Assembly: GCF_030540765.1 (NCBI RefSeq)
Contig: NZ_JAUOEL010000001.1
Coordinates: 1,211,056-1,275,055 of the forward strand
Direction of reading: 5' to 3'
From: Flavivirga jejuensis
GTDB lineage: Bacteria; Bacteroidota; Bacteroidia; Flavobacteriales; Flavobacteriaceae
Length of the DNA: 64,000 bases
Each line of letters begins with the position of its first letter. The first letter of the stretch is position 1. Below, piece by piece: positions 1 through 9,592 of this stretch. The notes beneath the pieces were generated by a model that saw nothing but the letters and a program-made list of their open reading frames with translations, ran no database searches and was not told the origin of the DNA. The translations under genes were made by a program, and so were the position numbers.

Positions 1-1128
1 TTTCGAAATATATTTATTTGCTATTTTTATATAGTTATGTTCTTTCTCTATAAAAGCTCTTGCGTTTTTAGAAATTTCAATAATTTTTTCAGGATTTAAA
101 ATTAACCATTCAATTTTTTCTGCAATTTTTTCTGCATTTGGTAATGCATTAATAGCAACAGAATCTTCAGCTAAATTATAATAATCTAGCCACTCTTTTT
201 CTGCTCCAGTAAAAGCAACTTTTCCTTTTGCCATGGCTTCAAGTGCATTATAACCTTGGTCGAAAGCATAAACTTGGTCTAGAATAATATGGCTATTATT
301 ATATAATTCTATATATTCTTTATAAGGAATATTTTTAGTTGTTATAACGTTTACTTTTTCTGGGTATTTTTTTTGAATACGATCTAGAGCTTCTTCAAAA
401 AATAAATTTCCTTTTTTAAAATAGTTTAGGCTATTAATACCATGAAAAATATTAATCTTATCTGTAATTTTTATTGAGTCGGCCTTTAATTTATCTATAT
501 TGATTGGGTTTGGAATAAGCCCTAAATATTTAGGGTTATCTTTTAAAGGAATATGGTAATCCATATCCGAAGCAAAAACACCTTCAATATGTTCATATAA
601 AAATTTATGAAGCCTATGATAAGGCTTTGATATACGTTGAAAAATAAATTTATAATGTTTTTTTAATTTAGGGTTGTTATTAAGTGGTGTTAAAATAGAA
701 TATCTAAACTTTTTATCAAATGCGTATTTTACGCTAATAAAATCAGTACCGCAGGATAAAAGAAATAATTTTTTATTTTGATTTATGATTCTTTTTAAGA
801 ACCACATTTCTATTTTTAAAAAAGTCTTTATGCTATCTTCATTAATAAGTTGAACAACATCAAAACCTTTAAGCCTTGGTAATATTTTGTAAAAACGTAA
901 AGCAACTTCTATTTTTGGAATATCTATTCTAAATAGTTTGTGAATTAATTTTATAATAAAAAAAAGTAACGGTATTTCCTTAGTTCTGGCACCAATATAA
1001 ATGTCAACAGGATAATTTTTAAACCCATCATTAGAAGCAATTAAAAGGACTTCATGACCATTTTTAATCAAACCTTCTTTCAGCGAATTGTGAAGTCTGC
1101 TATATTCTCCTATCAATAAAATTTTCAT
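1..1128 (-). CDS. glycosyltransferase (GT4-like), 3' end outside the window
   Basis: The frame read leftwards from the ATG at 1128 stays open to base 1, giving 376 codons without a stop, so the gene is cut by the window edge. It starts MKILLIGEYSRLHNSL, the nucleotide-sugar-transferase N-terminal style in which a short beta strand is followed by a loop. Near the C-terminal side it reads FDQGYNALEAMAKGKVAFTG, which resembles the donor-binding E-x7-E/ALEAMA region of GT-B family 4 enzymes, followed by a helical tail. It probably transfers a sugar to a cell-surface polysaccharide, cytoplasmically, as part of the adjoining glycan cluster. It is divergent from the cupin gene at 1318. Donor and acceptor cannot be told from sequence. 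Confidence 0.8.
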   Translation of the reverse strand, partial: MKILLIGEYSRLHNSLKEGLIKNGHEVLLIASNDGFKNYPVDIYIGARTKEIPLLFFIIKLIHKLFRIDIPKIEVALRFYKILPRLKGFDVVQLINEDSIKTFLKIEMWFLKRIINQNKKLFLLSCGTDFISVKYAFDKKFRYSILTPLNNNPKLKKHYKFIFQRISKPYHRLHKFLYEHIEGVFASDMDYHIPLKDNPKYLGLIPNPINIDKLKADSIKITDKINIFHGINSLNYFKKGNLFFEEALDRIQKKYPEKVNVITTKNIPYKEYIELYNNSHIILDQVYAFDQGYNALEAMAKGKVAFTGAEKEWLDYYNLAEDSVAINALPNAEKIAEKIEWLILNPEKIIEISKNARAFIEKEHNYIKIANKYISK

Positions 1129-1317
1129 TTATCTTTTTTAGATTAATCAAATATAGAAGTTTGTTAATTTCTTTTTAAATCTTTTAAAGAATTAATTCAT
1201 TTTATAATTGAATTAATTGGTCACATTAACTCACTTTAAGCATTATTAATTATTTTAGTTGTTTATTAGTTTTAAACTGCAACACGTTTTAAAATAAATT
1301 TCAAAGAAAAAGAGTCT

Positions 1318-1737
1318 ATGTGTAAAGCAATAAATGATTGTGTAATTGTTGAAATACCTAAAATAGAAGATCATAGAGGCAATCTTGCTATTATTGAAAA
1401 AGAGGTTATTCCATTTCAGGTACAACGCGTTTATTATTTATATGATATCCCAAGTGGATCGAGTAGAGGGGGCCATGCCCATAAAGAACTCCGCCAGTTT
1501 CTTATAGCTTTAAGTGGTAGTTTTGATGTTATTCTTAAAGATGGGGAAGTAGAAAGAAGGATCACACTTAATAATCCATCTAAAGGATTATTAATTACAC
1601 CTGGAAATTGGCGTGAATTAGAAAATTTTTCATCAGGGGCTGTTTGCCTTGTATTAGCTTCTAATGTTTATTGTGAAGAAGATTATATAAGAGATTTTGA
1701 GGTGTTTAAATCATTTAAAAAATTGAAAAACATATAA
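1318..1737 (+). CDS. FdtA/WxcM-like sugar 3,4-ketoisomerase (cupin)
   Basis: This 139-residue single-domain cupin carries the family signature RGGHAHKELRQ (residues 50-60, with His53 and His55 in the active-site position), LIALSGSFDV and the C-terminal EEDYIRDFEVF. Members such as FdtA/QdtA isomerise dTDP-4-keto-6-deoxyglucose to the 3-keto sugar on the way to dTDP-Fuc3NAc or dTDP-Qui3NAc. The length is normal for a stand-alone isomerase. No aminotransferase or acetyltransferase partner is visible in the window, so those genes may lie to the left. It lies 51 bp upstream of a co-directional glycosyltransferase. The exact sugar product is an inference. Confidence 0.82.
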   Translation: MCKAINDCVIVEIPKIEDHRGNLAIIEKEVIPFQVQRVYYLYDIPSGSSRGGHAHKELRQFLIALSGSFDVILKDGEVERRITLNNPSKGLLITPGNWRELENFSSGAVCLVLASNVYCEEDYIRDFEVFKSFKKLKNI

Positions 1738-1788
1738 AAATCTAACTATTAACATAACTTTTTATTAAAATAGATATTTAATTCCACA

Positions 1789-2859
1789 ATGAAAAAGATT
1801 TGCATTATCACTACATCTTTGGGAAAGGGAGGGGCAGAACGATTTAGTGCATTACTTTCGCAAATGCTATCAGAATTAGAATATGAAGTTCATATCATGA
1901 TGACCAAAAATGATATAGACTATGCGTTTTTTGGTGAAATGTTTAATTTACAACAAGAATTTGGAGATAATATATCTGATTTTAAAAAAATAAAGGTCTT
2001 GCGATCCTATTTTAAAAAACATGCTTTTGATGTTATTATTGATAATCGTACCAGAAATAAATTTTTAAAAGAGTTTATATTATATCATTATGTCTTTAAG
2101 GCAAAAAAAATGATCTCTATTGTACATAGTTATTATTTGTTGAATTATTTACCAAGATCTAAATTTCTTGCAAAGTTATTATATAAGAACAAAACTAAAA
2201 TTATAACAGTGAGTAAAGAAATTCAAGAAACTGTTATAAGCTCTTATGGTTTCAAAGATTGCGGGCATATATATAACCCTGTTGATGTTGAAAAAATTGA
2301 TAAAGGGGCAAGCCAAGAAGTTGCTATTTCAGGAGATTTTATTCTAAGCTATGGACGCATCGACGAACCAGTTAAAAACTTTACTTTATTGCTGAAGGCA
2401 TATAAAAAGTCTTTTTTACATCAGAAAGGTATTAAACTATATGTTATTGGAGGGGGAAAAGATGTTATTTTTTTAAAAGAAAAAATAAGGGAATTGGCTC
2501 TTGAAGACCATGTAGATTATATCCCATTCGTCAACAACCCTTTTCCGTATGTTAAAAAAGCACTTTTTACAGTATTGACTAGTCGGCATGAAGGGTTTCC
2601 TATGGTTTTGCTAGAAGCATTAGCATGTCAGACTCCAGTAATTTCTGTTAATTGTAAATCGGGCCCTAAAGAAATCATACAACATGGGGCTAATGGTTTA
2701 ATAGTCGAGAATTATAATGCAGAAGCTTTAGCAAATGCATTGAATACACTAGTTGATGATAAATCTTTATACACGAAATGTAAAGCAAATGCAAAAAATA
2801 GTATAGACAAATTTTCAATCGAAAAGATTACTAAAGAATGGGAAAATTTGCTTCGTTAA
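1789..2859 (+). CDS. GT-B glycosyltransferase, family 4
   Basis: This 356-residue protein has the GT4 N-terminal glycine-rich loop LGKGGAERFS (residues 11-20) and a C-terminal donor domain that starts around ILSYGRIDEPVKNF. It includes EGFPMVLLEALACQTPVIS, whose two glutamates match the family's EX7E motif, and then a GPKEII segment. It should be a cytoplasmic retaining glycosyltransferase that adds a sugar during polysaccharide or O-antigen synthesis. It follows the FdtA-like gene on the same strand and converges with the GT2 genes, with only 2 bp between the stop codons. Substrate is not predictable. Confidence 0.88.
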   Translation: MKKICIITTSLGKGGAERFSALLSQMLSELEYEVHIMMTKNDIDYAFFGEMFNLQQEFGDNISDFKKIKVLRSYFKKHAFDVIIDNRTRNKFLKEFILYHYVFKAKKMISIVHSYYLLNYLPRSKFLAKLLYKNKTKIITVSKEIQETVISSYGFKDCGHIYNPVDVEKIDKGASQEVAISGDFILSYGRIDEPVKNFTLLLKAYKKSFLHQKGIKLYVIGGGKDVIFLKEKIRELALEDHVDYIPFVNNPFPYVKKALFTVLTSRHEGFPMVLLEALACQTPVISVNCKSGPKEIIQHGANGLIVENYNAEALANALNTLVDDKSLYTKCKANAKNSIDKFSIEKITKEWENLLR

Positions 2860-2861
2860 TT

Positions 2862-3797
2862 TTATTTAAAAGCAGTTAGATATATATTGTTTTTAATTAA
2901 AATACGATGAAAGCTTTTACAAAGCTGAATAAAAAATTTAGGGCATTGTAAAAGTACTTTTTGCTTCAAGTTTAAGTTTTTGTAGTTTATTTCTCTTTTT
3001 AATTTTTGATAAAGTTTTTTCTCATTATTTATCAAACACCTTATCGCTACCGCATATCTGTTTACATCTAAATACGTTTTTAAAGAAGGGTTCTGCGCTT
3101 CTTCTTCTGGATAATTATTTATAAAATCATATCTAATAGAATTGTATTCTTTTTTTGACAAACTATCATCTACAAAAAAGTTGTAAGACATCGTAATGGT
3201 TGGATTAAAACTTACTTTATATTTTAATGCAAAACGAATCCATAAATCTAAATCTTGAGCCGTTTTAAATTTAGTATCAAAACCTCCAATCTCATTAAAC
3301 TTTTCTTTAGAAAAACAAACTGCAGATGTCCATGCAACCAGATTTGTTATACTTGCTTTGAAAAAGTCCTCTACGATCAAACATTCATTTTGATAATTAA
3401 AGTTTAGAGCAGCTTTACGGCTCATATTTTTTTTATGAAATATTTCATAATTATTACAGTATAAGCCAGCTTCTGGGAATAAAGCTATCTGCTTTTTTAA
3501 TTCGATCAAATGATTATCATACCAAGTGTCATCTGCATCTAGTAGCGCAATATGTTTTGAATTAGCATGCTCAATACCAACATTTCTGGCTACAGATACT
3601 CCTTTATTCTTTTGTTGAATGATATTAATTCGTAAATCTTGAAATTGAGATACCAATTCCAAACTTTTATCAGTACTTCCGTCATCTACTATAATAATCT
3701 CAAAATCTTTAAATTTTTGATTCAGCACACTCTTTATTGTTTTTACAATAAAAGTTTCTTTATTATATAATGGTATAATAACTGAAAAGAAAGGCAT
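2862..3797 (-). CDS. GT-A glycosyltransferase, family 2
   Basis: The product begins MPFFSVIIPLYNKETF and shows the GT2 features IIVDDGSTDKS and ALLDADDTWY (the metal-binding DXD-like site), with a later DLDLWIRFALK segment matching the ED/QDLDLW motif. I chose the ATG at 3797 because it forms a TAATG overlap with the stop of the upstream GT2 gene, implying translational coupling; an upstream in-frame ATG at 3821 would lie inside that gene. About 311 residues, a typical length. It is the distal glycosyltransferase gene of the minus-strand run that begins with ftsE. Confidence 0.9.
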   Translation of the reverse strand: MPFFSVIIPLYNKETFIVKTIKSVLNQKFKDFEIIIVDDGSTDKSLELVSQFQDLRINIIQQKNKGVSVARNVGIEHANSKHIALLDADDTWYDNHLIELKKQIALFPEAGLYCNNYEIFHKKNMSRKAALNFNYQNECLIVEDFFKASITNLVAWTSAVCFSKEKFNEIGGFDTKFKTAQDLDLWIRFALKYKVSFNPTITMSYNFFVDDSLSKKEYNSIRYDFINNYPEEEAQNPSLKTYLDVNRYAVAIRCLINNEKKLYQKLKREINYKNLNLKQKVLLQCPKFFIQLCKSFHRILIKNNIYLTAFK

Positions 3798-4648
3798 TAG
3801 TCTTTGTTTTTTAAGGAACAATAATATCCCAATTTATAAAAATCTAATAAAAATATTGATGGAAAATTAGAATTGAAATTTTTTAATAATAAAGGGGTAA
3901 CTAGTTTGAAAATATACTTTGTAACTATATGTAGCTTTAACCTTAAAAGCATATTGTATGTTTTTGATATGCCAAAGCGTTCGCTCTTTATTCTTTTAGT
4001 TTTTATTAAATAGACTAAGTTTTCTATAGCATATTCAGTTTTTTTGATAAATTTATTAGCGTCATCATCTGCAGCATGTATAACAGGATTGTCAAAAAAA
4101 AGGACATTTATTTTCTTTTCTAATAATCTATCGAAGAATAAAATATCTTCAAGACCATATTGGGTTAATGATTCATCAAATAAATTTGCCATAAAGACCT
4201 CTTTTTTAATTAAGAAATTAGATGAGCACATAACTTTAAATTCTCTTTTCTTTGTATATAACCATCTTAATCTATATGGTTTTTTTGGAGACTTTTCCAG
4301 AGGGGTCATACCCCCAGTTATTACTTTTTTATTCTCAATTGCTAAGTAGTTTTTTAAGAAATCATTTTTTTTAGGAAGAGTACCTGCATCGATAAATAAT
4401 AAAGATTCATATTTGGCATCTGTTCCTAATAAATTTCTAATGGCGCTTCTTCCTATATTTTGAGGTAATTTTTTAAAAAGACAATTCTCTAATTCATTTA
4501 TTTTGTCGTTTTTGTTAAATTCTTTTTTAGAAGCGTCATCATATACTATTATTTCAAATTCTACATGGCATTCTAAAGCCTGTTTATGTAAACATTCAAC
4601 TAATTGAGTAATATCATAATTATATGTAGGAATTAAAATTGAAAGCAT
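3797..4648 (-). CDS. GT-A glycosyltransferase, family 2
   Basis: This 283-residue protein begins MLSILIPTYNYDITQLVEC, then has IIVYDDASKKEF and LLFIDAGTLPKK, the usual GT2 nucleotide-sugar and metal-binding segments; the second aspartate of the DXD is replaced (DAG), which is tolerated in some members. LTQYGLEDILFFDRLLEK matches the ED acid/base region. It overlaps the downstream GT2 gene by one base and starts one base after the methyltransferase gene ends (4650), so all three are probably one transcript. Specific sugar unknown. Confidence 0.87.
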   Translation of the reverse strand: MLSILIPTYNYDITQLVECLHKQALECHVEFEIIVYDDASKKEFNKNDKINELENCLFKKLPQNIGRSAIRNLLGTDAKYESLLFIDAGTLPKKNDFLKNYLAIENKKVITGGMTPLEKSPKKPYRLRWLYTKKREFKVMCSSNFLIKKEVFMANLFDESLTQYGLEDILFFDRLLEKKINVLFFDNPVIHAADDDANKFIKKTEYAIENLVYLIKTKRIKSERFGISKTYNMLLRLKLHIVTKYIFKLVTPLLLKNFNSNFPSIFLLDFYKLGYYCSLKNKD

Positions 4649-4649
4649 A

Positions 4650-5375
4650 TTATTTACTCAAAATTAAAACAGTTTCAGGAGATGTATACCCATAATAAAG
4701 ATCTTTTTCACTATTATTAAAAAGTTTAATTTGTACCTTAAAACCTGTATTTTCTAATCTTTCTTTTAAACCTTCGACAGAATAAATCCTTACATGGTCT
4801 TCTTGTCCAAAATGTAGAACTCTCTCTTTTGGAGAAACAATAGTATTGTCTTCATAAATGGCTCCATTTTTAAATGGTGTTTGAATATAAATTTTTCCGT
4901 TTGGTTTTAAAACTCTATAAAGTTCAGACATTGCCTTTTTGTCATCGTTGATATGTTCCAAGATATGATAACATATAATAATATCAAATTTTTCATTATT
5001 TTGATCAATATTGGTAATATCATATTTATAATCAGCTAAAAACTCATTTTCATAATCTGTACTGAAATAATTTATAGCTTTAATTTTTTTTAACACTCTA
5101 TATAGGTTTCTTGAAGGCGAAAAATGTAATATATATCCCTTTGGTTTAAGTAAGTCCCAAAGCCTTCTAGTTCTTGATAAACTACCACAAAAAGGACATA
5201 ATAAATCTTCGTTTTCTAATGAAATAAATGATCTTAATTTTTTAGAACAAATATTACATTGATGCGTATTTCCAATATAAAATATCCCGTAAAAACTTCT
5301 AAAAAACAATTCATTTTTAAACAGAAATTCTTTCGGAATTAAAGTCTTTACTTTTCTCTTAATGAACCTGTACAT
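4650..5375 (-). CDS. class I SAM-dependent methyltransferase with N-terminal zinc-binding motif
   Basis: Starting at the ATG at 5375 (MYRFIKRKVKTLIPKE) the protein has about 241 residues; a longer frame up to 5459 would overlap ftsE by 80 bp and is not needed. CNICSKKL and LLCPFCGSLSRTRRLW form a four-cysteine probable zinc site. The methyltransferase fold follows: ILHFSPSRNLYRVLKK, then FDIIICYHILEHINDD (motif II/III) and YRVLKPNGKIYIQTPF. It starts 1 bp after the ftsE stop, and sits directly upstream of two GT2 genes, so it may methylate a glycan or lipid carrier, but substrate is inferred from context only. Confidence 0.85.
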   Translation of the reverse strand: MYRFIKRKVKTLIPKEFLFKNELFFRSFYGIFYIGNTHQCNICSKKLRSFISLENEDLLCPFCGSLSRTRRLWDLLKPKGYILHFSPSRNLYRVLKKIKAINYFSTDYENEFLADYKYDITNIDQNNEKFDIIICYHILEHINDDKKAMSELYRVLKPNGKIYIQTPFKNGAIYEDNTIVSPKERVLHFGQEDHVRIYSVEGLKERLENTGFKVQIKLFNNSEKDLYYGYTSPETVLILSK

Positions 5376-5376
5376 A

Positions 5377-6060
5377 TTAGTTTTTCCGCTGCACCACTTC
5401 ATAAACCGCGTTCTCATCACATTTAAGTGTTTTGCTAGGATATTTAAGCAGTAAAGCATAATCGTGAGTAGCCATTAAAATGGTGTTTCCATTCTTATTA
5501 ATATCTTGTAGCACCTCCATAACCTCTACACTAGTTTGAGGATCTAAATTTCCAGTAGGCTCATCGGCAAGAATAAGCTCAGGGTTATTAAGTAAGGCTC
5601 TAGCAATAGCAACACGTTGTTGCTCACCTCCAGAAAGCTCATGTGGATATTTAAAACCTTTCGTTTTCATATCCACCTTTGCTAAAACTTTTTCAACACG
5701 TGTATCCATTTTTGTTTTATCTTTCCAACCAGTAGCTTTTAAAACAAATAATAAATTATCATTAACAGTTCTATCAGTAAGTAATTTAAAGTCTTGAAAA
5801 ACAACACCTAATTTTCGTCTCAAAAAAGGGATTTCTTTTTCAGTAAGGTGTTTTAAATCATAATCTACAATATGACCTTCGCCTTCAGTTAATGGTAAAT
5901 CGCCATAAAGCGTTTTCATAAAGCTACTTTTCCCCGTTCCTGTTTTTCCAATTAAATATACAAAGTCCCCCTTATTAATTTCAACATTAACGTTTGAAAG
6001 CACAAGGTTATCACCTTGAAAAATAGACGCGTCTTTTAATTGTAAAATGGGTTTCGACAT
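5377..6060 (-). CDS. ftsE: cell-division ABC ATPase FtsE
   Basis: This 227-residue single ABC ATPase domain has Walker A GKTGTGKS (38-45), Q-loop Gln89, signature LSGGEQQR (142-149), Walker B LILADE (162-167) and the switch histidine in [10 protein letters not shown]. Length and sequence match FtsE, which with FtsX controls peptidoglycan hydrolases at the septum. No ftsX gene is nearby, so the partner would be encoded elsewhere. The gene heads a tightly packed minus-strand run with the methyltransferase and two GT2 genes. LolD/MacB-type ATPases are the main alternative identity. Confidence 0.88.
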   Translation of the reverse strand: MSKPILQLKDASIFQGDNLVLSNVNVEINKGDFVYLIGKTGTGKSSFMKTLYGDLPLTEGEGHIVDYDLKHLTEKEIPFLRRKLGVVFQDFKLLTDRTVNDNLLFVLKATGWKDKTKMDTRVEKVLAKVDMKTKGFKYPHELSGGEQQRVAIARALLNNPELILADEPTGNLDPQTSVEVMEVLQDINKNGNTILMATHDYALLLKYPSKTLKCDENAVYEVVQRKN

Positions 6061-6267
6061 AAAAAAGGAGTTTAAAGTTACAAGTTTAAAGTTAATAGTT
6101 TAACATAGCAAACCATAAACCATAATTTTTATTGTTATAGCCTTTTTTCGTGTTTACAATCACGAATCTTTTTATTAATTTTCTATCTACAGTCTTATCC
6201 TTATTTTTACATTTAATAAGCTGATTTATAATTATGATACGATTATTACGTTATAAAATTTATATTA

Positions 6268-6324
6268 AACCCAAATTATGCATTAGAACTTCGAAATGAC
6301 AGTTGAAAATGCATAATTTGGGTT
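6268..6324. repeat. perfect 17-bp inverted repeat, 23-bp spacer
   Basis: The arms AACCCAAATTATGCATT (6268-6284) and its exact reverse complement (6308-6324) flank a 23-bp centre. The right arm is followed by a run of seven adenines, not thymines, so on the plus strand it is not a simple terminator. It may be a dispersed palindromic element or a regulatory structure. Confidence 0.85.
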
Positions 6325-6452
6325 AAAAAAAGAACGCTTTAGATCATTTTCCTAAAGAGTTGCATTAAGTTTGCCGTTTCCGTAGATTCGGGAATCTAAT
6401 AAATAATTTTTTTTGTTTCTTTATCTTTAAAATATAAACAGAATTCTTTATT

Positions 6453-6460
6453 TATCTTTG
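6453..6460 (+). promoter_or_regulatory. candidate Bacteroidota -7 box for the TPR gene
   Basis: TATCTTTG matches the TAnnTTTG consensus of Bacteroidota primary-sigma promoters, 26 bp before the start codon at 6487. No TTG at the usual -33 distance was found, so support is partial. Confidence 0.4.
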
Positions 6461-6486
6461 GTTTAAAATTAAAAAATGAATCGTTA

Positions 6487-9400
6487 ATGACTAAAAAAAA
6501 CATTGTTTCTCTCTTGGTGGCTATTAGTTTTAGTTTACACATTATAGGACAACAATCTGCCACTTATACTAGTAATTTAGTTGATTATCAAAAAGCCTTA
6601 TCTCTGTATAATAACCATCAGTACCTTGCAGCTCAGTCTTTATTTGGTAATGTGAAGAAAACAGCTAAAGAAGAAATTCTACAGTCAGATTGTACATATT
6701 ATATAGCAAATTGCGCAGTACGTTTAAATCAACAAAATGCTGACCAATTGGTAGAAGGTTTTGTGGAAGATTACCCAACGAGTACAAAACGAAATACAGC
6801 TTTTGTTGATGTAGCAGACTATTACTTTGAGAATTCTAAATATGCTTATGCCAGAAAGTGGTATGATAAAGTTGATGAGAATGCATTAGGTAGAAAAGAC
6901 AAAGACAAATACAATTTCAATAATGGCTATTCAGCATTTTCTGCGAAACAATATAAAGAAGCTAAAAAATATTTAACACGTGTAGAAAACTCTCAAGAGT
7001 TTGGCTCACAAGCCAAATATTATATAGGTTTTATGGCTTATGAAGGAGATGATTATAATAAAGCTAATGAATATTTTGATCAAGTAAGCGACCAAGAACG
7101 TTACAAAGAGAAGCTATCATACTATCAAGCAGATTTAAATTTTAAATTAGGAAATTTTGAAAAAGCGATTAAGCTTGCAAAAGAAAGGTTAGATGAAAGT
7201 GATGAGAATGAAGTATCAGAACTATCAAAAATAATAGGAGAGAGTTATTTTAATTTAGAAAAATATGCAGAAGCCATTCCGTATTTAAAAGCGTATAAAG
7301 GAAAAAAAGGTAAAAGAGACGCGAATGCAAAATGGAATAACACCGATTATTATCAATTAGGGTACGCTTATTACAAACAAAGAGATTATGAAAATGCCAT
7401 TTCGGAGTTTAATAAAATAATAGGTGGTAATAACTCAATTGCTCAGAATGCTTATTATCACTTAGGAGAAAGTTATGTTAATCTTAACAAAAAGCAAGAA
7501 GCTTTAAACGCCTTTAGAAATGCATCACAAATGGATTATGATTTAAAAATTCAGGAAGATGCATGGCTAAATTATGCAAAGATTAGTTATGAAATCGGAA
7601 ACCCATACCAGTCGGCACCTCAGGTTTTAGCAGACTATTTAGCGAAATACCCCAATACTAGTTATAAGGAAGAAATTGAAACATTATTAATTGATTCCTA
7701 TATCACATCAAAAAATTATAAAGAAGCCCTTAAATTATTAGAAGGGAAAAACAGTTTTGAAAATAAAGTAGCCTATCAGAAAGTAGCATTTTATAGAGGC
7801 TTAGAGCTTTATAATGATACTTATTATTTAGAAGCAGAATCACTTTTTGATCAATCTTTAAAGGAACCGAGAGATCCTAAATATACTGCTCGTGCAACAT
7901 TTTGGAAAGCAGAAGCAGATTATAATTTAACTAATTATGATGATGCATTAATTGGTTTAAAACAGTTTCAACAAGAAACAGCATCTTCATCAACACCAGA
8001 AATCGAAAATATAAATTACAACTTAGCGTATATATATTTTAAGCTAAAAAATTACGATCAGGCGATTAAGTATTTCAATCAATTTACTTCAAATAAAAAA
8101 GAAGACAAAGTAAGATTGAACGACGCGTACTTACGACTGGGAGATGGCTATTTTGTTACAAGCCAATATAAAAGCGCCATTAGTGCTTATAATAATGCTA
8201 TTAAGTTAAATGAAATAGATTCTGATTATCCATTTTTTCAAAAAGCGATTAGTACAGGCTATAGTGGACAAACATCAAAAAAAATAAAAGAATTAGAACA
8301 GTTTATTTTAGACTACCCTACATCAAAATTACGAGACGATGCGATGTACGAACTTGGTAATTCGTATGTTAAAGCCAATGATATAGATAAAGCTATGACG
8401 GTTTACAATCGTTTAAATTCTGAATATAAAATGAGTTCGTTTGTACCAAAGTCATTGTTGCGACAAGGTTTGGTTTATTACAATGGGAATGAAAACGAGC
8501 AAGCATTAACTAAATTTAAACAGATAACAAGCGATTATCCTAATACGCCAGAAGCCATTCAATCGGTCTCTACAGCCAAATTAATTTATATAGATTTAGG
8601 ACGCGTAGACGATTATGCGAATTGGGTTCGAACTTTGGATTATGTTGAGGTTACAGATACAGACTTAGATAACGCGACATACGAAGCGGCAGAAAAACAA
8701 TATTTAGATAGTAATACAGATAAAGCTATTAAACAATTTAATGGTTATTTAAATGAATTTCCTAACGGATTACATGCTTTACAAGCCCATTTTTATATAG
8801 CACAATTATATTACAAAAAGGATTTAAAAGAGAATGCAACGCCTCATTATAAATACATTGTGGAAACATCGCGAAACGAATATACAGAGGAAGCACTATC
8901 ACGTTTATCTCAGCATTATTTAGAAGCTAAAAATTGGAAAGAGGCTCTTCCGTTATTGTTGAGGTTAGAAGAAGAGGCTAATTTTCCACAAAACGTGATA
9001 TTTGCACGGTCTAACTTAATGAAAGCGAATTATCAATTAGAACGTTATGACAAAGCCGTTTCTTATGCAGAAAAAGTATTGGCAAGTTCAAAAATCGATA
9101 ATAAAATAAAAAGTGACGCTCATATTATTATAGCACGTTCTGCCATAAAAACAGGTGATGAAGATAAAGCAAAAACAGCGTATACTAATGTAGAAAAAGT
9201 AGCTACAGGAGAAACAGCAGCCGAAGCTTTATACTATAATGCTTATTTTAAAAATAAAGAAGGGAAGCATGAAGCGTCTAACAAATCGGTTCAAAAATTA
9301 GCTAAAGATTTTTCAGGTTATAAATATTACAGTGCAAAAGGTTTGGTGCTAATGGCAAAGAATTTTTATGCTTTAGATGATGCGTTTCAAGCGACTTATA

Positions 9401-9525
9401 TTTTAGAAAGTGTTATCAAAAATTTTGTCGAATTTGATGATGTGGTTTCAGAAGCAAAAGGTGAGCTAAAGAGAATTAAAGCAGAAGAAGCTAAAACCAA
9501 TTCATCTGTTCAACAGGAAGATTAG
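6487..9525 (+). CDS. large periplasmic TPR-repeat protein
   Basis: This 1012-residue protein has an N-terminal signal peptide (hydrophobic residues about 6-21, ending IIGQQS) and is otherwise nearly all tetratricopeptide-type helical hairpins. Recurring lines such as YYQLGYAYYKQRDYENAISE and AYLRLGDGYFVTSQYKSAIS show the spaced G/Y/A/A pattern. Such proteins are protein-interaction scaffolds at the periplasmic face of the envelope. It ends 67 bp before the likely start of a beta-barrel gene on the same strand, so the two are probably co-transcribed and may work together. No catalytic motif is present, and the partner is unknown. Confidence 0.85.
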   Translation: MTKKNIVSLLVAISFSLHIIGQQSATYTSNLVDYQKALSLYNNHQYLAAQSLFGNVKKTAKEEILQSDCTYYIANCAVRLNQQNADQLVEGFVEDYPTSTKRNTAFVDVADYYFENSKYAYARKWYDKVDENALGRKDKDKYNFNNGYSAFSAKQYKEAKKYLTRVENSQEFGSQAKYYIGFMAYEGDDYNKANEYFDQVSDQERYKEKLSYYQADLNFKLGNFEKAIKLAKERLDESDENEVSELSKIIGESYFNLEKYAEAIPYLKAYKGKKGKRDANAKWNNTDYYQLGYAYYKQRDYENAISEFNKIIGGNNSIAQNAYYHLGESYVNLNKKQEALNAFRNASQMDYDLKIQEDAWLNYAKISYEIGNPYQSAPQVLADYLAKYPNTSYKEEIETLLIDSYITSKNYKEALKLLEGKNSFENKVAYQKVAFYRGLELYNDTYYLEAESLFDQSLKEPRDPKYTARATFWKAEADYNLTNYDDALIGLKQFQQETASSSTPEIENINYNLAYIYFKLKNYDQAIKYFNQFTSNKKEDKVRLNDAYLRLGDGYFVTSQYKSAISAYNNAIKLNEIDSDYPFFQKAISTGYSGQTSKKIKELEQFILDYPTSKLRDDAMYELGNSYVKANDIDKAMTVYNRLNSEYKMSSFVPKSLLRQGLVYYNGNENEQALTKFKQITSDYPNTPEAIQSVSTAKLIYIDLGRVDDYANWVRTLDYVEVTDTDLDNATYEAAEKQYLDSNTDKAIKQFNGYLNEFPNGLHALQAHFYIAQLYYKKDLKENATPHYKYIVETSRNEYTEEALSRLSQHYLEAKNWKEALPLLLRLEEEANFPQNVIFARSNLMKANYQLERYDKAVSYAEKVLASSKIDNKIKSDAHIIIARSAIKTGDEDKAKTAYTNVEKVATGETAAEALYYNAYFKNKEGKHEASNKSVQKLAKDFSGYKYYSAKGLVLMAKNFYALDDAFQATYILESVIKNFVEFDDVVSEAKGELKRIKAEEAKTNSSVQQED

Positions 9526-9592
9526 TTTGTTAAAAATTAAAATGTCATCAAGGCGTAGCCGAATCATCTCATCAATCATAAATAATATTAGT

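Larger units (their letters stand above)
6061..6486. other. 426-bp divergent intergenic region between ftsE and the TPR gene
   Basis: No coding frame is convincing. Next to ftsE there is a short direct repeat (GTTTAAAGTTA twice, then GTTTAA). In the middle lies a perfect 17-bp inverted repeat, and a possible promoter element precedes the TPR gene. Both are listed separately. Confidence 0.6.

Noticed and set aside
4044..4349. 101-codon plus-strand frame inside a GT2 gene
   Set aside because: It is antisense to a clear glycosyltransferase and shows no independent motif.
5376..5459. Longer start for the methyltransferase
   Set aside because: It would overlap ftsE by over 80 bp; the ATG at 5375 follows the ftsE stop by one base and gives a normal domain boundary.
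9527..9592. N-terminal extension of the beta-barrel protein
   Set aside because: The extra 22 residues come from repeat-like DNA and would bury the signal peptide; the ATG at 9593 gives a normal one.
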